This document shows positions 62,574 to 64,000 of a stretch of 64,000 bases of DNA, piece after piece. Below the pieces are notes generated by a model. It was not told the DNA's origin. It worked only from the letters and a program-made list of their open reading frames with translations, and ran no database searches. Positions within the stretch are counted from its first letter, which is position 1. Each line of letters opens with the position of its first letter. The translations under genes and the position numbers were made by a program. The stretch is taken from NCBI RefSeq assembly GCF_019710745.1, contig NZ_JAHKJW010000030.1:1-64000 (forward strand). The letters run 5' to 3'. Source of the stretch: Streptomyces beigongshangae. Its GTDB lineage: Bacteria > Actinomycetota > Actinomycetes > Streptomycetales > Streptomycetaceae.

Positions 62574-62636
62574 ATACCGGCTACCGGCTACCGGCTACCG
62601 GCTACCGGCTACCGGCTACCGGCTACCGGCTACCGG
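62574..62636. repeat. Heptamer tandem array (CTACCGG), eight perfect units
   Basis: One degenerate unit (ATACCGG, 62574-62580) and eight perfect 7-bp units (62581-62636). It lies 8 bases from the stop of the Bax-inhibitor gene and next to a terminator. Confidence 0.97.
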
Positions 62637-62643
62637 CCGGGTG

Positions 62644-63558
62644 CTAGTCGTTGCCGCTGAAGATGGCGACCAGACGCAGCATCTCGAGGTAGATCCACAC
62701 GAGGCTCATGGTCAGGCCGAACGCGGCCAGCCATGCCTCCTCGCGCGGCGCGCCGTAGGCGATGCCGTCCTCGATCTGCTTGAAGTCGAGCGTCAGGAAG
62801 AACGCGCCCAGGACGATCGCCAGGATGCCGACGATCGCGCCGAGCGGGCCCATGCTGCGCAGCCCGCCGTCGTCGGCGACGCCGAAGACGACCAGCAGCA
62901 GGTTGACCGCCGTGACCAGCACGAAGGCGATCGCGATGGCCATACCGATGCGCGCGTACCGGGCGGTGACGCGGATCCAGCCCGCCTTGTAGATCAGCAG
63001 GGTGGCGCCGGAGACGGCCATCGTGCCGAGTACGGCCTGGAAGGGGGCGCCGGCCCACCTGCTGTTGTACATCTCGCTGATCACGCCGAGGAAGACGCCC
63101 TCGAAGGCGGCGTACGACAGGATCAGCGCGGGCGAGGCCTTGCGCTTGAATGCCTGGACCAGTGCGAAGACCATCGCGATGAGCGCCGAGCCGATGGCCA
63201 GGCCGAAGCTGCTGGACGTGACCGGCAGCAGGGCCCAGGCGAGAACGGCACCCAGGGTGACGGTGCCGAGCGTCATGGCCGTACGCGTGACGACGTCGTC
63301 CATCGTCATGCGGCCGGCGGCGGACGGGGCCTGCGGCGGCGCGCCGTGCTGCAGGCCCTGCTGGGCGTACGGGTTCTGAGCGTAAGGATTCTGCGCGTAC
63401 GGGTTTCCGCCCTGCGGAGCGCCGGGGGCGCCCTGTGCGTACGGGTTCCCCTGCGTCCCGACAGCGGGGCCCCCGGCCTGCGGCGCCGCGTTGAAGCCCG
63501 CGTAGCCGTTGTCGCGGCTGAACCCCCGTCGCGAGAAGACCGGGTTGCTGCTCCTCAT
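62644..63558 (-). CDS. Bax inhibitor-1/YccA-family membrane protein
   Basis: 304 residues. Seven membrane helices in the last 220 residues, with AAFEGVFLGVISEMYNSRWAG and a final acidic/aromatic segment LDFKQIEDGIAYGAPREEAW. The first 85 residues are disordered with NPYAQ pentapeptide repeats encoded by 15-bp DNA repeats (about 63360-63450). GGAGGAG precedes the ATG. Bacterial members are thought to affect calcium or pH handling at the membrane. Confidence 0.92.
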   Translation of the reverse strand: MRSSNPVFSRRGFSRDNGYAGFNAAPQAGGPAVGTQGNPYAQGAPGAPQGGNPYAQNPYAQNPYAQQGLQHGAPPQAPSAAGRMTMDDVVTRTAMTLGTVTLGAVLAWALLPVTSSSFGLAIGSALIAMVFALVQAFKRKASPALILSYAAFEGVFLGVISEMYNSRWAGAPFQAVLGTMAVSGATLLIYKAGWIRVTARYARIGMAIAIAFVLVTAVNLLLVVFGVADDGGLRSMGPLGAIVGILAIVLGAFFLTLDFKQIEDGIAYGAPREEAWLAAFGLTMSLVWIYLEMLRLVAIFSGND

Positions 63559-63743
63559 TTCACTCCTCCATGGCCACCTTGCGCGGCCTTGGCTCAAGAG
63601 TAATGGGTAGGCAAAAGAATGCATCTAGTGCCTGGGGAGGATCTTTCCCCTCTTGTGACCGGAAACACCAGGTCTCACCCTGGCATTCCCCGCACCGGTA
63701 GAACGCCGGTACCTACTCCTCCGGTTCCCCCGGGCCTGGTTTT

Positions 63744-64000
63744 TCACTCCAGGGCGAAGCCGGTGTACCCCTCGGCGAGGTCCTGCGCGGCGGCACGGGA
63801 CGAGGCGAGCCGTTCGAGCCGGGCCAGCTGGATGCGGTCCTCGAAGGGCGTCGCGCCGGGCGCGCGGTGCAGCATCGCCGTCATCTCGTACGAGAACCGC
63901 TCGGCCTGCCACACCCGCCGCAGACAGGTCCCGGAGTAGGCGTCCAGCAGTTCCCCGGACCCGGTCTCCCGCAGATGGGCCAGCGCCCGCGCGAAGGTCA
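63744..64000 (-). CDS. 4-hydroxybenzoate 3-monooxygenase-like, C-terminal part
   Basis: The last 85 codons before the stop at 63744; the gene continues past 64000. The sequence LRRVWQAERFSYEMTAMLHR followed by FEDRIQLARLERLASSRAAAQDLAEGYTGFALE matches the C-terminal helix region of PobA, an FAD monooxygenase that makes protocatechuate from 4-hydroxybenzoate. The FAD domain is not visible, so the name is tentative. Confidence 0.75.
   Translation of the reverse strand, partial: TFARALAHLRETGSGELLDAYSGTCLRRVWQAERFSYEMTAMLHRAPGATPFEDRIQLARLERLASSRAAAQDLAEGYTGFALE

Overview
The window is high-GC chromosomal DNA of a Streptomyces species. The genes have almost only G or C in third codon positions and use GTG starts freely. 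Developmental regulators found in this group are present (BldM, WhiD), as are actinobacterial groES/groEL1 under CIRCE control, DUF397 and Scr1-type HTH pairs, and roadblock proteins. The order guaB3-guaB-SigD/ShbA-type sigma factor-bldM-whiD-groEL-groES matches, apart from insertions, the order around guaB3/guaB2/sigD/whiB3/groEL1/groES in mycobacteria. I see no rRNA, tRNA, CRISPR array, prophage or intact insertion sequence.

Region 1 (1-13.2 kb) is conserved core: a truncated Ser/Thr kinase, glpD, a UDP-sugar dehydrogenase homologue that has lost its catalytic residues, two IMP-dehydrogenase-family genes, an ECF-type sigma factor, bldM, whiD, a LysR regulator, a MOSC protein and an SDR oxidoreductase. 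Region 2 (13.2-15.9 kb) interrupts the core with an AbiL-like (RloA/RloB) putative phage-defence pair and a lone DUF397 gene. Region 3 (16-28.9 kb) holds groEL/groES with two CIRCE boxes, a lipoprotein polysaccharide deacetylase, a THUMP-like methyltransferase, a purK-purE-dipeptidase operon, a GtrA protein, an OmpR/histidine-kinase pair and a POT peptide transporter.

Region 4 (28.9-38.8 kb) begins with a 0.9-kb non-coding stretch with a near-consensus promoter, many hairpins and a final terminator-like hairpin, just upstream of a MerR-like HTH gene. It continues with a small membrane protein, three secreted proteins (two with sortase signals, sharing one repeated Ig-like domain), an ATPase anti-sigma / STAS / SigB-F-G sigma partner-switching set, a DUF6069 membrane protein and lgt. 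Region 5 (39-43.2 kb) has a NarL-type two-component pair, a truncated EEGR-repeat protein, and a cluster of an anti-sigma-like ATPase, an Scr1-type HTH and two tandem DUF397 genes around an AT-rich palindrome.

Region 6 (43.2-50.3 kb) is a histidine-utilisation operon transcribed hutU - M20 amidohydrolase - hutF - hutI, with start/stop overlaps between the first three genes. HutF makes N-formylglutamate and no hutG is visible, so the M20 enzyme is a candidate for the deformylase. A divergent PLP decarboxylase-family gene shares the promoter region. Region 7 (50.4-56.1 kb) has a coupled roadblock-DUF4388-roadblock-roadblock operon with no GTPase, an RpiR regulator and an ammonia-lyase gene ruined by an internal deletion that removed its MIO centre. 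Region 8 (56.2-64 kb) has cystathionine beta-synthase, an SGNH hydrolase, a thiolase preceded by four 18-bp repeats, small unknown genes, a Bax-inhibitor-1 protein and the 3' end of a pobA-like gene.

Non-coding features worth notice are six copies of a dispersed GC-rich element (two pairs flank single genes as direct repeats), heptamer arrays next to terminator palindromes, and many long perfect hairpin terminators. Coordinates and starts were assigned by eye from reading frame, codon bias and ribosome-binding sites; no database search was run.
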